A stretch of 53,092 nt of DNA. Source: Volvariella volvacea V23 (lineage: Eukaryota > Basidiomycota > Agaricomycetes > Agaricales > Pluteaceae). The DNA lies in assembly GCA_000349905.1 (NCBI GenBank), contig KB722775.1, forward strand, positions 114,779 to 167,870, written 5' to 3'. Positions 37,248 to 53,092 of this stretch are shown piece after piece (within the stretch, counting starts at the first letter, position 1; each line of letters begins with the position of its first letter). The notes beneath the pieces are model-generated. The model worked only from the letters and a program-made list of their open reading frames with translations. It was not told where the DNA came from and made no database searches. Both the position numbers and the translations under genes were made by a program.

Positions 37248-38596
37248 ATGTCGTCGACATACTCTGGCAAACTCTTCCTGCTCGGTGCCACAGGGTACCT
37301 CGGCTCCCAATTCCTCATTCAACTCAGAGAACAGTTCCCCAACGTCCACGTCGTCGCTCTCGTGCGGAACGCGACAGAGGAGCGTAAAGCTACTCTTGCC
37401 CAGCTCAATCCCAACCTCACCCTCGTCGAAGGGTCGGTTGAAGATGAAGCAATTATTCGCGAACAAACCTCGAAAGCCGACATCACTATGAATGCTGCCA
37501 CTGCAGATCACGAAAAGAGCCGTCAAGGTGAGCTAGTCAGAATTTACGATGTTCCTCAAGTTATTGACATCCTTCACTCCGATAGCTACCTTCGCCGGCC
37601 TCGAAGACGCATCCAAGCAGCGTCCTGGAAACCCGCCCATCTATATCCACGTATCTGGTACCGCTATCCTTTCTGATAACTCAAAGGGAGAAGTCGGAGA
37701 GATTAGCCAGATTCCGAAATACGTCGACACAACATTCAGCGTCGACGACGTCCCCCAGACAAACATGTTCGTCCAGGCCAATAGGGAGATCATCGCTGTC
37801 GGGGAGCGCAAGGAGAACCCCGTCAAGACGCTTATCTTGTTGCCTAACTGGATTTACGGTGTCGGAGAGGGTAGGTCCTTCAACGTCCTCATTGCTCAAA
37901 GTCGTACTTATGACGAACTTCCTTGATTAGGTGCACAGAAAATTTCACTTCCTCTCAGGCTCTACCTCAACTTGGCAAAGGCGGCAGGACATGCTGTCAC
38001 TTTAGGCCCAGGCAGAAACAAACTCCCACCTATTCATGTCAAAGACGTTGCCAATACTCTCGTTGCTTTGGTTAAAGGCGCTCTTGATGGAACTGCAGGC
38101 ACAGGAGCCCAGGGATTGTGTAAGTCTCGCATGCTCACCGTTGCTAATCGTGAAGGGCTGACCATCTTGTGTCGGCGTAGACTTCGCAAGTGGTGATTTT
38201 GAGACCGCGCCCACATTGAAACAAATCCAAGATCAGGTTGGAGATGTGAGGATACTTTTATATCTGGCTTTGGCTGTGAAACTAAACGACTCTTATGTAG
38301 ATTCTCCACGAGCTCGGTTTGACCTCCGAAGGAAAGTCTAAGCTCATCCCATCTCAATTGGCAGGTAGTCTTCCAGATGGTGCGTCCTACCCTTTTCTAT
38401 CTTGATCATCAAAAGGGTTTACTAACTTGTTCTACTAGGCGTCTTTGATGGGTTCGCGGGTAACCTATATGCTGAACCAGAGAAATTGCGTGCGCAGCTC
38501 GGATTGGAGTTTACGGAAACCAAGAAGTTGCCTTTCCTGCAGAGCCTGAGGGAGGAGGTGAAACTTGCTGTTAAGGAAATTGGGTGGACGGCGTGA
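37248..38596 (+). CDS. NAD(P)-binding NmrA/epimerase-like protein, copy G
   Basis: Isolated seventh family member, 16.5 kb from the array and on the opposite strand. Exons 37248-37527, 37586-37870, 37931-38119, 38181-38245, 38301-38379 and 38439-38596 give 351 residues with canonical introns; this gene serves as the model for the others. Motifs are LFLLGATGYLGSQ, VVALVRNATEERK, KADITMNAAT, YIHVSGTAILSDNS, LPNWIYGVGEG, AKAAGHAVTLGPGRN, HVKDVANTLVALVKGALDGT and LEFTETKKLPFLQSL. It ends IGWTA instead of KxWA. The start MSSTYSG matches the other copies, although the frame is open upstream. It converges with the first GMC oxidoreductase, with 170 bp between. Absence of decay and a distinct location suggest it could be the parental or most constrained copy. 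Substrate unknown. Confidence 0.92.
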
Positions 38597-38766
38597 GTAA
38601 GCGCATCGCTGTCAAATGAAATGTATATTATGGGTTTTATGATGTGTATTCCAACGAGAGATGTATTTTTGGTGCAGGCGAAATTAAATGTCTAGTATTG
38701 AGCGATAATGATACAACATGTTACTTCACAATAATCGTCTAGGTTTGATATATTCTAAGTTTTGTT

Positions 38767-41039
<2,273 letters not shown>

Positions 41040-42298
41040 TGTTTATACACCGATGAGGCGCTATAAGGATAGCCCACTGAGAGTGTATGGGACCCAGAGT
41101 TTTGAGAAACCTCTTTCCGTCTTTATAGCTTTCACTTCGTTCGCTTGTAAAGCCAGCCGCATTCACATCACCCGAGATTGAATGGAGACTGAACTAGAGC
41201 ATCTATGCAGAGTAGACATGGAACGTAGGGCACCAGAACCTTCCCATGATAAAAGCCTAACTGATGTCAGGCGTAGAATGACAGGTGGAGTTGTAATGAA
41301 GACACTCTTGGTGCCACCTGTGGTACACTAGCATTGATGGTTGGAAGAGATCGTGCAAATAGCGGCATCGCATAAATCGACAGTCAGGTACAGACAATTA
41401 GGCGCATAAGTTTTAGCCAGACCGCCATGCATAAAGACAATGGCAAAGGACCTCAGTGCGTTGCTTTGAACCTACACGAAAATGTTGCGAGGGCTGAGGT
41501 GATGGCGGGTCAGACGATGATCATGATTCATGATCAGCCCCACCTTGCGGATTGAACTACATATCCATACCCCAAAGTTGCATAGTAATCGCGTCCTACA
41601 ACAGCATCGTGAGCCCTCTTACGGTTTTCAGGCTAGGATAGAAGGTTGGTGCGTGCTGGTGTGCTGGTGTAGTGCCTAGGAATAAGTGGTTGTCCGAACT
41701 TCCAGATTGAATTCACTGTGACAAAATGTGACGACATCTCGGCAAAATGCGGTAAATGCCTTTCTACACCGTCACTAGGACTTGATTAAGATACGGCAAT
41801 GCAGGAAATTGTGATACTATCACACTAAATAGTCTGCCTATATCACATACCAAAGCCGTTATGCGTCTTCTGACATGCATGGTTCTCCAGCATTCAACAC
41901 GTTACAAACCGGTCGCCGGGGGGGTCTGCAAAGTCGGTCTTCGCTGGGGCATGCAGTCAATGGCCCAATAGTTCAGGTCGGCCCATTACGACGTGACGAG
42001 CGTCATGGCAAAGACTTGGAGTCTCCCTGACCCAGGGCTACATGGAGTTTGACAAGACCAGAGTAACACGGAGCGGGTCGAGTGGCATGCCGCTGTTTCA
42101 CCTCGCTCGGCAGTGGAACTCAGATCGTTCGCGTCAATGCTTTTTGGAAGTAAAGATAGATACCTTTTTATTACCTCCGACGTCCATTATCTGCCAGTTG
42201 AATAAGAAGTAGAGGTGGAGTTGCATTTGTTCTATTTCTAACCATGTATTGACAGGGGGATCATCTCTATCTTGAATCTAGTTTCTAAGTTGGCAAGT
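41040..42298. other. spacer between tandem GMC genes
   Basis: About 1.26 kb, containing the copy 1 promoter and the copy 2 3' flank. I see no gene. Confidence 0.5.
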
Positions 42299-44554
<2,256 letters not shown>

Positions 44555-45559
44555 CTTTGCTGGATGCAGGACTTCGAATTTTCAGAGGGCTTTTATACCC
44601 TCCACGGACAGTACTCTTTGACCACTGCCGTTCTTCTCCTGTCCGAGCACTCCGGCAAGGCGCTATGCGAGCTGACACGAGTATTTCGAATACCGTTCGA
44701 CTAGACTCTTGCAACGGAGACATCAGTCCAGGGTGGTTGAAAGCTTGAGAAACGTTTGGAGTAGACACAAGTTATCGGCTTTCAATAACTCTCGACGGAG
44801 GTGACAAAAATAGGCTATTGAAGAAGCTGCTCTGACCCAGCGCAGTGCATTTCCGAGTACACAGGCGTCTGCCAGAATATTACTTCGTGATACCACAAAA
44901 CCAAAAAAGGGGCATGTCGAAAAGACACCCCCTACGTTCGCGGCTTTGGAGGTAGAGACTATAATAGTTCGTATACCATGAGCCTAGCAGAGTCATCTGC
45001 ACCTGCCTTAAAAAAAGACACGTTATTACGCAGCCCGCCTCAGGTAGGAAATGGGTCCGAACGGCAGTCGTGGGGACAGAAATCCGCTCCCTGCACGTCA
45101 ATGTTATGTGGGTCTGTCGACAGATGGAACCGCGTCGACGTCGGATTGATTTTATTTTGCTTCGCACTCCACACAGGGACGGTGATAAGGTGACAAAAAT
45201 ACTCATCTATATTAAACTTTTGAAAGGGCATCGATAGGTCAGTGGAGGATTGGTGGATTTGATGAGAAGGTACTTTGACACTGAGGCTCTGGTAGCAATC
45301 AAGCACATTCCATCTAGCACGAGTGCATCCGTCTTTAGACCTTCATTACAGCCTCCTTGTTCCTGCTGTCCCACAACCCCACCAGTGGGACAGGTGCATT
45401 GACTTGAACCTGACTGAACCTTGGAAGTGCTTGGATAGGATTGATGAACAGCAGACTGTGGGATTCAGCATTTTCGAAGTATTCTGGGCTGATGATATGT
45501 CAATGAGCGAAGCGCTTGGAGGACTTGTAAGTGTTCGAGGAAGTAAGTGGTCCCAAGAA
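44555..45559. other. intergenic upstream of GMC copy 2
   Basis: Carries the GMC copy 2 promoter. Overlapping open frames of 60-110 codons on both strands show no motif. No gene is supported. Confidence 0.45.
44591..44597 (-). promoter_or_regulatory. TATA box of GMC copy 2
   Basis: TATAAAA on the minus strand, 37-43 nt before the start codon; the clearest TATA box in the window. Confidence 0.5.
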
Positions 45560-45915
45560 TGATGGCGTACGCATTCCGATTCCTCGAAACGCTTGTAGAC
45601 ATAGCCTCGACCCAGGGTAGTATCCAATACTACCCACTCTTCAACACCTAGAGGCTGTACTTTACAATTAAAAACCCTCTTGTTACAATAAAAGGTCAGG
45701 CCTTCAGCGGCTAAGGTCACGATCAAAGGGCATACTCTGAGATACCGAAGGAATAAGACGAATTAATCAGACCGTTTGGGGACGTGATCGCTTGATTCTG
45801 GTGATGAGAGTATCACTTGCTGTCTAAGTAATGCTATTTTGCCAGGAATTTACGACAAGTCGGCAGTTCGTAGCTGTCGGAAGTGGCCTGGTTCTAATTC
45901 CGCAAAGGACACTTG
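45560..45915 (+). pseudogene. decayed copy of the SCO1 5' half
   Basis: This stretch aligns by eye with 46127-46480, the first two exons of the adjacent SCO1 gene. Shared islands include AACACCTAGA/AGCACCTAGA, CTCTTGTTACAATAAAAGGTCAGGCC against CTCTTGTTCGACCAAAAGCTAGGCC, GAGATACCGAAGGAAT against GAGACCGAAGGAAT, CTGGTGA, and TTCGTAGCTGTCGGAAGTGGCC against TTCGTAGCAGTCGGAATCGGCC, all in the same order. The copy is full of stops and indels and lacks the copper-binding exons. It is an old tandem partial duplication. Confidence 0.7.
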
Positions 45916-46126
45916 GCTATGCACAACCTATTCTCGTTCACCAAGGGCGCTAATCAAAAGATGCGCCGAACTGGCAGCTCATCGCTAGACAACGAGGACA
46001 ACGAACAAAATCGTGGGATTGAACGTGGGCCAGACGTATTCCAGGCATTGGGTGGACTCGGAAGTCGAGCAGAGAGCACGAAAACGGAGTGTGACACCGT
46101 GTGACGGCATACCTTTTCTCGGAATC

Positions 46127-47205
46127 ATGTTCTCGAGTCTTTCCCGTTCCTGTATTCGCCATCCAGCGTGGCGTCCGCTCTCCTCAGCACCTAGACACTA
46201 TTCTTCATGCTCAAATAATACTCTTCTTGTTCGACCAAAAGCTAGGCCATCGACGGCTCAGGTTGTAAGCAAAAGACACATTCCTGGAGACCGAAGGAAT
46301 GCGACGAGTTATCCAGACCGGAATACCGTTGGTGTACGTGTTCACTTAACTCTGGTGACTAGATTGTTGCTTATTCTGTTGCTCGTTGATAAGGTTTTTA
46401 CTCCAAAATCAGCTGCCTTGTTCGTAGCAGTCGGAATCGGCCTATTCTTCTACTTCCGCCACGAAAAGGCCAAACTCCTCGAAGAACGAGGTCAGTAGCA
46501 CCCCAAACTCCTCAACGCCCTAACCACGCCGAAGCAATCCGCTTATATGCACACCAACAGAAAAAGAACGCGCAAGCAGACAAGTCGGCCGACCCAACAT
46601 CGGAGGACCATTCTCACTAACCACCGAATCCGGCGAAACGTTCACCGACAAAGACCTCCTCGGCAAATGGTCCCTGGTCTACTTTGGCTTCACCAACTGC
46701 CCCGACATATGTCCCGCCGAGATGGATAAAATGACAGACGTACTAAACATAGTCGGTACGTCCTCCCCCATCCCCCATCCGTTCCCGAGCCCGCGTCCTA
46801 GCCACAACCCAACACAACCTCACACACTCCTCCAACCCCCCGTCTACAGAAAAACAACACGGCGAAATCTTCAAGCCCGTCTTCATCTCCGTCGACCCCG
46901 CCCGCGACACCCCACCCCGCATCTCGCGCTACCTGACCGACTTCCACCCCAAATTCACGGGCCTCGTCGGCCCCTGGGACACTACCAAGTCCGTCTGCAA
47001 GTCCTACCGCGTCTACTTCTCCACCCCGCCCAACGCGGACCCCAAGGGCGACTACCTCGTGGACCACTCGATATTCGTGTACTTGATGGACCCGGAGGGA
47101 AAGTTTGTCGAGGCGTTTGGGCAGAGCACGCAGGTGGAGGCGATTGCAGAGAAGATTGGCGAGGTGGTTGGGGAGTGGGAGAGGGGGCATGGGAGGAAGA
47201 CGTAG
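46127..47205 (+). CDS. SCO1: mitochondrial copper chaperone SCO1
   Basis: Inner-membrane protein that passes copper to the CuA site of cytochrome c oxidase subunit 2. Exons 46127-46333, 46394-46490, 46561-46755 and 46850-47205 give 284 residues. The N-terminus is a basic, Ser/Arg-rich mitochondrial presequence (MFSSLSRSCIRHPAWRPLSS). Exon 2 encodes the single membrane anchor AALFVAVGIGLFFYF. The thioredoxin-like domain has GGPFSLTTESGETFTDKDL, the copper ligands in GFTNCPDICPAEMDKM (CxxxC) and the third ligand His in DYLVDHSIFVYLMDP. Intron 1 is 60 nt, in phase 0 and without stops, so its retention would only add 20 residues. It converges with the P450. A decayed copy of its 5' half lies directly upstream. 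Confidence 0.93.
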
Positions 47206-47452
47206 ATTTGTTTTTTTGGTTAGATTATACACTCACATAGTTCATGTAATTTATGTTAACCCCTGCTCATGTTCACCACTCTCAACTTCCAAGTGCATCT
47301 CGTTGCAAGTCTAATGATGGAGAATAGGTTTCATTGATAGCGATACCACCCAACATAGAGGTGGAGAGTATTAGTACACCCTAGGTCCAATTATTGTGTT
47401 GTACACTACGTAAATAAGACTAAACCCGCTTTTTATACATTTTACAACCCGC

Positions 47453-50002
47453 TCACTCACTCGTCTCTTCCTCCATCCTAACCCAACACCCTCCCTAAAA
47501 AACACCGAGTCAACATCATCTCCAAAAACACCAAAAATAAAACACCACATACCAGAGCATACATCGTCAAATGCGCCTTGATCCTAACCCTATCCGTCCC
47601 CTTCGTCCCCGGCTGGCCCTTCCACTCGGGCGGGGGCAACGTCCCCTCCGGGTGTCCCTCAGGCGCTAGCTCGATCTTGCGGAAATTCTGCAGCAGCCGG
47701 ATGAGGAAGAACGACGTCTCGTGGTACGCGAACTGCTGCCCGAGGCAGATGCGCGGGCCCGCGTTGAAGGGGAGGAAGATGAACGGGTTGGGCGTGAGGT
47801 ATTTCTTGAGACGCTCATCGAGGAAGCGGTCGGGGTCGAATTTGTCGGCTGAGGAGGGGGGAGGAAGGGAGGTGAGATGAGGGAGTGGGGAAGTGGGACG
47901 GAGGGGGCTTACCGTCTGGTCCCCAGAGGTCTTTTCGGCGGTGCATGACGAAGACGCTATAGGGTACCCTAAAACAATTCAGGTCAATGTACTTTACTTG
48001 CTCGATCAAGTTGAACCGCGCACCGAGTGTTGGCCGGGACGTAGAATGGTTTTTCACCTGGCGTCAGGGGAGGAAGGAGAATAGCCTTGTTGGTTGTTCT
48101 AGTGTGAGGCCATGCTCGTAAGCAACCGCTCTAAACAGAGGTATACGAGGAGAGACTCACCGAATGTTGAATGGACTTGATGTAGGATTCCACATAAGCG
48201 AACTATTTGCAAGTGTAACGTGTAGGGTACTTACACAGCAGGGTATAATCTCAGAACCTCTGTTAAAGCAATCGTCAGCTGTGGCTCGCAGCAGTGTAAG
48301 CGACACATACCATTGATAAATGCACGCAAATACTTCAGCTCCCTCATGTCTTCGAATGTAGGACGACGCGTAGGACCGATCTTGGTCAAGATCTCCTCAC
48401 GAAGCTTGGCCAAGACGTGGGGGTTTTCGGCAAGTGCATAAGTCGCAAACGTCAATGTGTTGGCAGTCTACTCAACAATGTAAGTATATGCGCATAAAAC
48501 GAGATATTTCACTCACAGTATCTCGACCCGCAAGTAGAATATTGAGCGTCTCGTCCCTCAATACTTTTTCATCTATAGGATCAGTCCAGAGTCAGAACCC
48601 AGTACAGATCGATCAAGGCAAATAACGCACCATCAGTGTACTTGATCAAATGATCCAACAACGTCTCATCCTCTCCAACCTCCTTATCACCTCCCTGCAC
48701 TCCCTTCTCCGCGCTCGACACATCCTTCAACTGTTCATTCCTCCTCGCAATCGCATCAGCCAAAATAGGCTCAATATAGTCCTCAACGGCCTGCATCTTG
48801 GACTTGACCGCATCCTGGAAGAACTCGGGGAGAGGCCAGTGCTTGCCCCAGCGGCCGCGCACGGCCGAGTAGTCCTGAGCCTGCTGGAACGCCTGGGTGA
48901 ATATGGTGGCCGGGTGGTCTTGGGAGGCGAGCCGGAGCGAGGACGGGGCGTAGTGTGGGTATACGAGGCCGGCGGAGAGGGATTTGACGTCTTTGCCGAA
49001 GAGGAATTCCGTCGCGGAGTCCATGGTGAATCGGGAGACGAGGTCCTGTTGGGTATATTTAGTACTTTTTATGGAGGGAGAGGGAGAGTGAGGCGGGAGA
49101 CGGACCTGGATGTCGACGGGGTATCCTTCCTTGAGTCTTGCGCTGAGTTGGCTGAGGGCGTCCATGGCATGGCGATCGAAGATGTCAAAGTGGCTGATGC
49201 GGTCCTTGCTGAAGAACGGGCGAGTCATGGCGCGGTGGAATCTAGTATGATGTTAGATGAACAGCTCGAATCGAATAATGATCCCCCTTACTTCCACATC
49301 TCGCCATCCGAATTGAATACACCGGTGCCCAGCAACGAGTCCATCTGCCTGATGAACCATGGACCTAATCCTCATGAGCGCTAAAGTAGTATATGGGCGT
49401 CAGTGTAACTTACCCTTGCCAAAGCCCTCAAATTGGGTAGCTAAAACAGCTTTGATGTACTCGGGCTCCGTCGTGAAGAGCTGGATAGATCACACCAGTT
49501 AAATCACTACGTCTCATTTTCCAAGCCATGAGCAACGTACCCGATCTTCGAACAATATCCTCAATATGAATGTATTCCCGTACTGCTTGCCCCAATCAAC
49601 GAATTGCTCCCCTATTGAGGATCGAGTCGCATCACATCAACCACCTGCACCCGTGCACACCAATGAGACCTTACCAGGATATCCTGTTTTATAGTTCTTG
49701 ATGCTCTCCAACAAGAACGAGACTCCTCCAGGCAACTTTGAGGGGACATGGGGGGCTATGACGGCGCCCAGACGAGCAGCCTCTCTTCGGTTGACCCAAT
49801 CCGAATACTGGACCTGAACGAAAAGCACAGCAGGGAACGAGAGGAATAGGGCGACGATCAGGGCCCAAAGAGGAATGGCGGTGCCCCAAAACGACGCAGC
49901 GATCTTGTTGGCAAGAAGGACGAGAGTCGGGGGCAGTATTAAACTGGGAAGCTGGGTGAGGCACCAATAGAAGCCGGGGGGGATGTTGATCTTCTTTCCC
50001 AT
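47453..50002 (-). CDS. cytochrome P450, CYP63/CYP52-like
   Basis: Membrane-bound monooxygenase of the alkane/fatty-acid hydroxylase type known in basidiomycetes. The start at 50002 ([13 protein letters not shown]) is followed by two hydrophobic segments ([30 protein letters not shown]) anchoring it in the ER. Then come YKTGYPG, a Trp/His-Arg motif ([15 protein letters not shown]), the I-helix [15 protein letters not shown] split by an intron, the ExxR in [10 protein letters not shown], and the haem loop [14 protein letters not shown] with the cysteine ligand near 47,755. A small last exon ([13 protein letters not shown]) follows an intron starting GTATGT. An in-frame open stretch continues upstream of the ATG, but the chosen start gives the normal N-terminal anchor. 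The intron-rich structure is typical. Family assignment below P450 is inferred. Confidence 0.9.
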
Positions 50003-52396
50003 GGTGGGTGCGGCAGTGGCTTTCGATTGTGTGGTGGTACTAGAGCTGGTGGTGTCGAGTGGTGGCGATGAGGGAAGTTGGATGGACGATTCGGGCGTAT
50101 AAGTACTTGAGTCGATCAGCAGGGGAGCTCGGGGAGGGCGTGGGCTGACCAAGATGGCATGCCCCAGCGTGCAATGGCAGAGTGATGGGAAAGTGCGGTC
50201 ACCGGCACTGGGGCTGAAAAGCACATGCCTGTCAGTACCGGCTACTCGTTCAGGCAGGCCTCCAGTCCAGTTGACTCTTTCGACGGCTGGTCGAACCGAT
50301 GAACGAATCGTCGCGTTCTGCATCCCCGGCATCGCGGGTGGCTCAGGCTCTTGCCAGCGAGCCACGACTCTGAGCTTGAGTTTTGGAGTTGCACACCCAG
50401 AGGCTGTTGAGCGGCCATCGTCATCAAGGGTCGTAGGCTGTGTTGACTGCCGTCGCCGACCACCTTGGTGGCGCGGCGAGTGGACACCTTGTTTGCTGAT
50501 GACCCTGATCGCAGTACCTATTCCGGAGATCCAGGAGATCCAACCCAGCTACGCACGGAGTTGGCGAGCGGTTAATTACGTTCTTCAATAGCAGGTCTAA
50601 AATAGCACTCGGGTGGCTGGCGACTCGTCCGAGTCCTTCTATGAGCACGAGCTCGTCAAACCCGCACATCCGTACACCCGAGTGCCTGCAAAGCGAATGA
50701 GGCAACCCTCGATGTGATAGCGCTGCGGTTCGGTAGGGACACCTCCCCAAAGAAACGCGCGTCGTAATATTTTATTATCTAACGTGTTGACGCGTCGACG
50801 TCGGCGCTGCTTCTCTGATGTCACCAAGAGTCCGCACCTTGCAATTACCGGTACCGTCACTCTAGCGCTCAGACTACAATCTATACGCAGTACGAGGTGC
50901 TAGGAATCATATGCTTCGGTCACCCAGGTTGGCTGTCAGATAGGCCTTATCTGTCGGCAAGCAACTTCCCTGATAACGCTAGTGATTGTGTCTAAATACC
51001 AGACAGACTCCCACCTTGATACTCTGACTACCCATCCCTGCACCAGACTTCTCTCTACTCAAATCTTGCAACGACACCTCGCTTCCGTAAATCCCGTACC
51101 TAGTTTTTCCAACTTCCCTGATGCACCATAAGGAATAAACAAAAGTTCGTCAGGAGTCCAGACGCATGTGCGTCACGGACCTGTAAAGTACCTATATGCA
51201 GGACCAGTCTCATCACGCCTCGACTTCAGTCTAGGCGGGGTTTTGGACCCCGTTATGGCCGTGAAATTATGATACTCCAATGCCAGTAAGTGCGAATTCC
51301 AGCGCCCGCCAAGGTGGTAAGGCTCACCTACCCGTTCCTGCAGACCTATTAGGACATCCTTGGTCATAGCAATGATGGAATTTGCGACGCCCTCGACGCG
51401 AGTGATTGGGCTTTGGCTGAGATCCCGCCCAAAGCTACCGGCGTATTCATCTGCCCTGATAAAGCTCAGGCGCGGCGTGGACTTGAAATGAACATGTGGT
51501 TATCTACGCACCCTGCCGGTAACGCTCGGTCAGGAGTTCATGACAATTTTGAAACTAGTACCAAATATATGCCGTTTCCGATTCCGTACACCCAAATGCG
51601 CAAAAAGATCTTTTATTGAGAAGTCTCTCGACGCTTCGACGGACGACTCGTTCAAATCAGAGAGATATATAATACAGCAACATAAAGTATCTACCATCAC
51701 CACCACCGCTTTTTCCTTTCGACTTTCGAAAGCCATCTCCTAATAGAACTCCATTATCATCTTACTACGAAACCTCACCCAAAGATGGCAGCTGCTAATC
51801 ATAGGACTCCACATCTTCTAGTTGCTTGAGCTTAAAGTCCATCAGGAAGCAATAGTTAAACAGGCCAAAGAAAAAATTCTCCAGGTCCCACTTGGGTGGA
51901 TCCATAACAGCCGGTTGGCAGTAGAGATCGCAGGCTGTATTGTGAGCTAATGTACCAGTGGCGGGTGCTAGAGTTGTTTGCTTATATGATGACTTCTGTT
52001 GTGTTCAGCCCTTGCGCCAACGACGTTGACTCTAGTCGTGCATCATCGTCCCCTAGCTCCTCGATTCTGTGCAGATGAGTTCCCACCGTGCGCGCAGAGA
52101 AGCATATATAACTCGAAAGCTCTTCCACAGCACTGCTGGACCTTAAAATCCTCCGAGGCAGTAGCTTCTTTAGGTTGATCGATATGTATGATGGTTTCGC
52201 TGCGTTGACACTGATCGCAAGTCCGGCTTTGAAGATATGGGACTATGAATGTCTGGTTAGTAAATACCTGATTTGTCCTTGTTTTCAGCCCCTATCCTGA
52301 GCAACTTGACGTCCAGAATGCAGAGTGCTTCCCACCACCCCAAATCGATTATTAGGCAGTGCTGTCGGAGCTAGCACTCTTTAGCAACCCACCACA
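50003..52396. other. long intergenic region between P450 and DUF4419 gene
   Basis: About 2.4 kb between two divergent genes. Frames of 64-145 codons occur on both strands at 50150-50860 and 51170-51740, but they overlap and contain no motif I recognise. No gene is supported; the region holds two promoters. Confidence 0.45.
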
Positions 52397-53092
52397 ATGC
52401 CCGTCACCTTTGCAGTCAACAACGTAAATCCAGAGGCTGTAAGAGCCTCCAGTATCAAGTCCGAAGGAGCCCCCGACTTCCTCTCTAAGCCTCACTACTC
52501 AAACGGACAAGCTCCAGTAGAGGAGTTTATCTCGTCGTTCGCAGAGATGGTGTATACTCCACCGTTTTCAGGAAACCCCGACACAGTCCTCCAATCCTGT
52601 CAGCGAGGCTTCGTAGGAGCAGCAGTGCACGCCTATATCAAGCACCATCACCTTTCCATCCGACCAGATGACGTCTGGATCTGCATTCTGGGCCAGGCAA
52701 GCTCACGCAGAAGAGATGAGGTACCAACTCGTCTCTCATGAAGGACAGAAGGAACTAGCGGTCGTACGAAATGGCGACCGCTTCAGCGCAGATTGGCCAG
52801 AGACCATCAGCGAATTCGGCGTCAAGATGCAGGAGCACTTGAAGGACGACATGATCGCGGAATGGCTAACGCCTGCGTTCTCAACCACCACACTGACAAA
52901 TATCGTTGCGGCCAATATTTCGGTCATGGCCACGATGCGCAACTATTTCAAGTATTCCGTTCTCTTTGGATGTGGAATCCCATCGATCACCTTGCAAGGG
53001 ACAAAAGAGGATTGGGTTGGGTTAAGGTCCACAGTCGATAGGCTTGCAGAGTTGGGTCAGTAGGAGTTGATGAGATGGCATGTGTCAGGAAT
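52397..53092 (+). pseudogene. DUF4419-domain protein, partial, frame broken
   Basis: It starts MPVTFAVNNVNPEAV and matches the fungal DUF4419 pattern: SCQRGFVGAAVHAYIKHHHL, IRPDDVWICIL, then AEEMRYQLVSHEGQKEL, FSADWPETISEFGVKM and FGCGIPSITLQGTKEDW. The family normally has a QFSFYVN-like strand between DDVWxxIL and AEELR. Here those residues are missing, and the frame shifts across about 52,690-52,705, so the two halves lie in different frames with no intron of realistic length between them. At 53,054 the exon may end at a GTCAGT donor (or the frame stops at 53,063), and the gene likely continues past the window. The function of the family is unknown. Confidence 0.6.

Noticed and set aside
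37125..37526. 133-codon minus-strand frame opposite epimerase copy G.
   Set aside because: It is a shadow of the first exon of copy G; codon bias of the real gene keeps the antisense open.
48650..49384. 244-codon plus-strand open frame.
   Set aside because: Antisense to well-conserved P450 exons (I-helix and upstream region), so a shadow.

Overview
The window is nuclear DNA of a filamentous basidiomycete, most likely an Agaricomycete. The basis is many short (about 50-60 nt) GT-AG introns with CTAAC-like branch sites, a NACHT-type STAND protein, tandem GMC oxidoreductases, a DUF4419 protein and a P450 resembling basidiomycete CYP63. The genus cannot be fixed from the sequence; a Rhizoctonia-like fungus is only a guess. 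Genes are mono-cistronic. For seven loci (FUR1, the aminotransferase, EMG1, the second hydrolase, epimerase copy G, SCO1 and the ancestral frame of hydrolase 1) I traced exon by exon and the exon lengths sum to a whole number of codons.

Layout. 1.2-2.3 kb: uracil phosphoribosyltransferase (+). 2.7-20.7 kb: an accessory array of six head-to-tail copies (all minus) of one NAD(P)-binding, NmrA/epimerase-like Rossmann family, called A-F here. It is interleaved with an alpha/beta hydrolase pseudogene (7.4-8.7 kb), a truncated second hydrolase copy (12.0-12.3 kb) and an uncharacterised multi-pass membrane protein (15.3-16.8 kb). A seventh copy, G, lies alone on the plus strand at 37.2-38.6 kb. 22.8-34.7 kb is mostly housekeeping: an aromatic/2-aminoadipate-type aminotransferase, an intron-containing tRNA-Leu(CAG), the ribosome biogenesis methyltransferase EMG1/NEP1, a NACHT STAND protein, a second alpha/beta hydrolase and a SEC14 lipid-transfer protein. 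38.8-44.6 kb: two tandem secreted GMC (aryl-alcohol oxidase-like) oxidoreductases. 46.1-47.2 kb: the mitochondrial copper chaperone SCO1, preceded by a decayed copy of its own 5' half. 47.5-50.0 kb: a membrane P450. 52.4 kb to the right edge: a DUF4419 protein with a broken frame.

The main theme is local duplication followed by decay. The epimerase family splits into two sequence classes (A and D; B, C, E, F and G). The hydrolase has accompanied the epimerase genes through at least one duplication. Several copies carry visible lesions: an in-frame TAA and a lost splice donor in hydrolase 1, an 11-bp tandem duplication in epimerase F, a 5'-truncated hydrolase 2 remnant and a SCO1 relic. No polyketide synthase, NRPS or terpene synthase was seen, so this is not evidently a secondary-metabolite cluster. 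No complete transposon, rRNA or CRISPR array was recognised.
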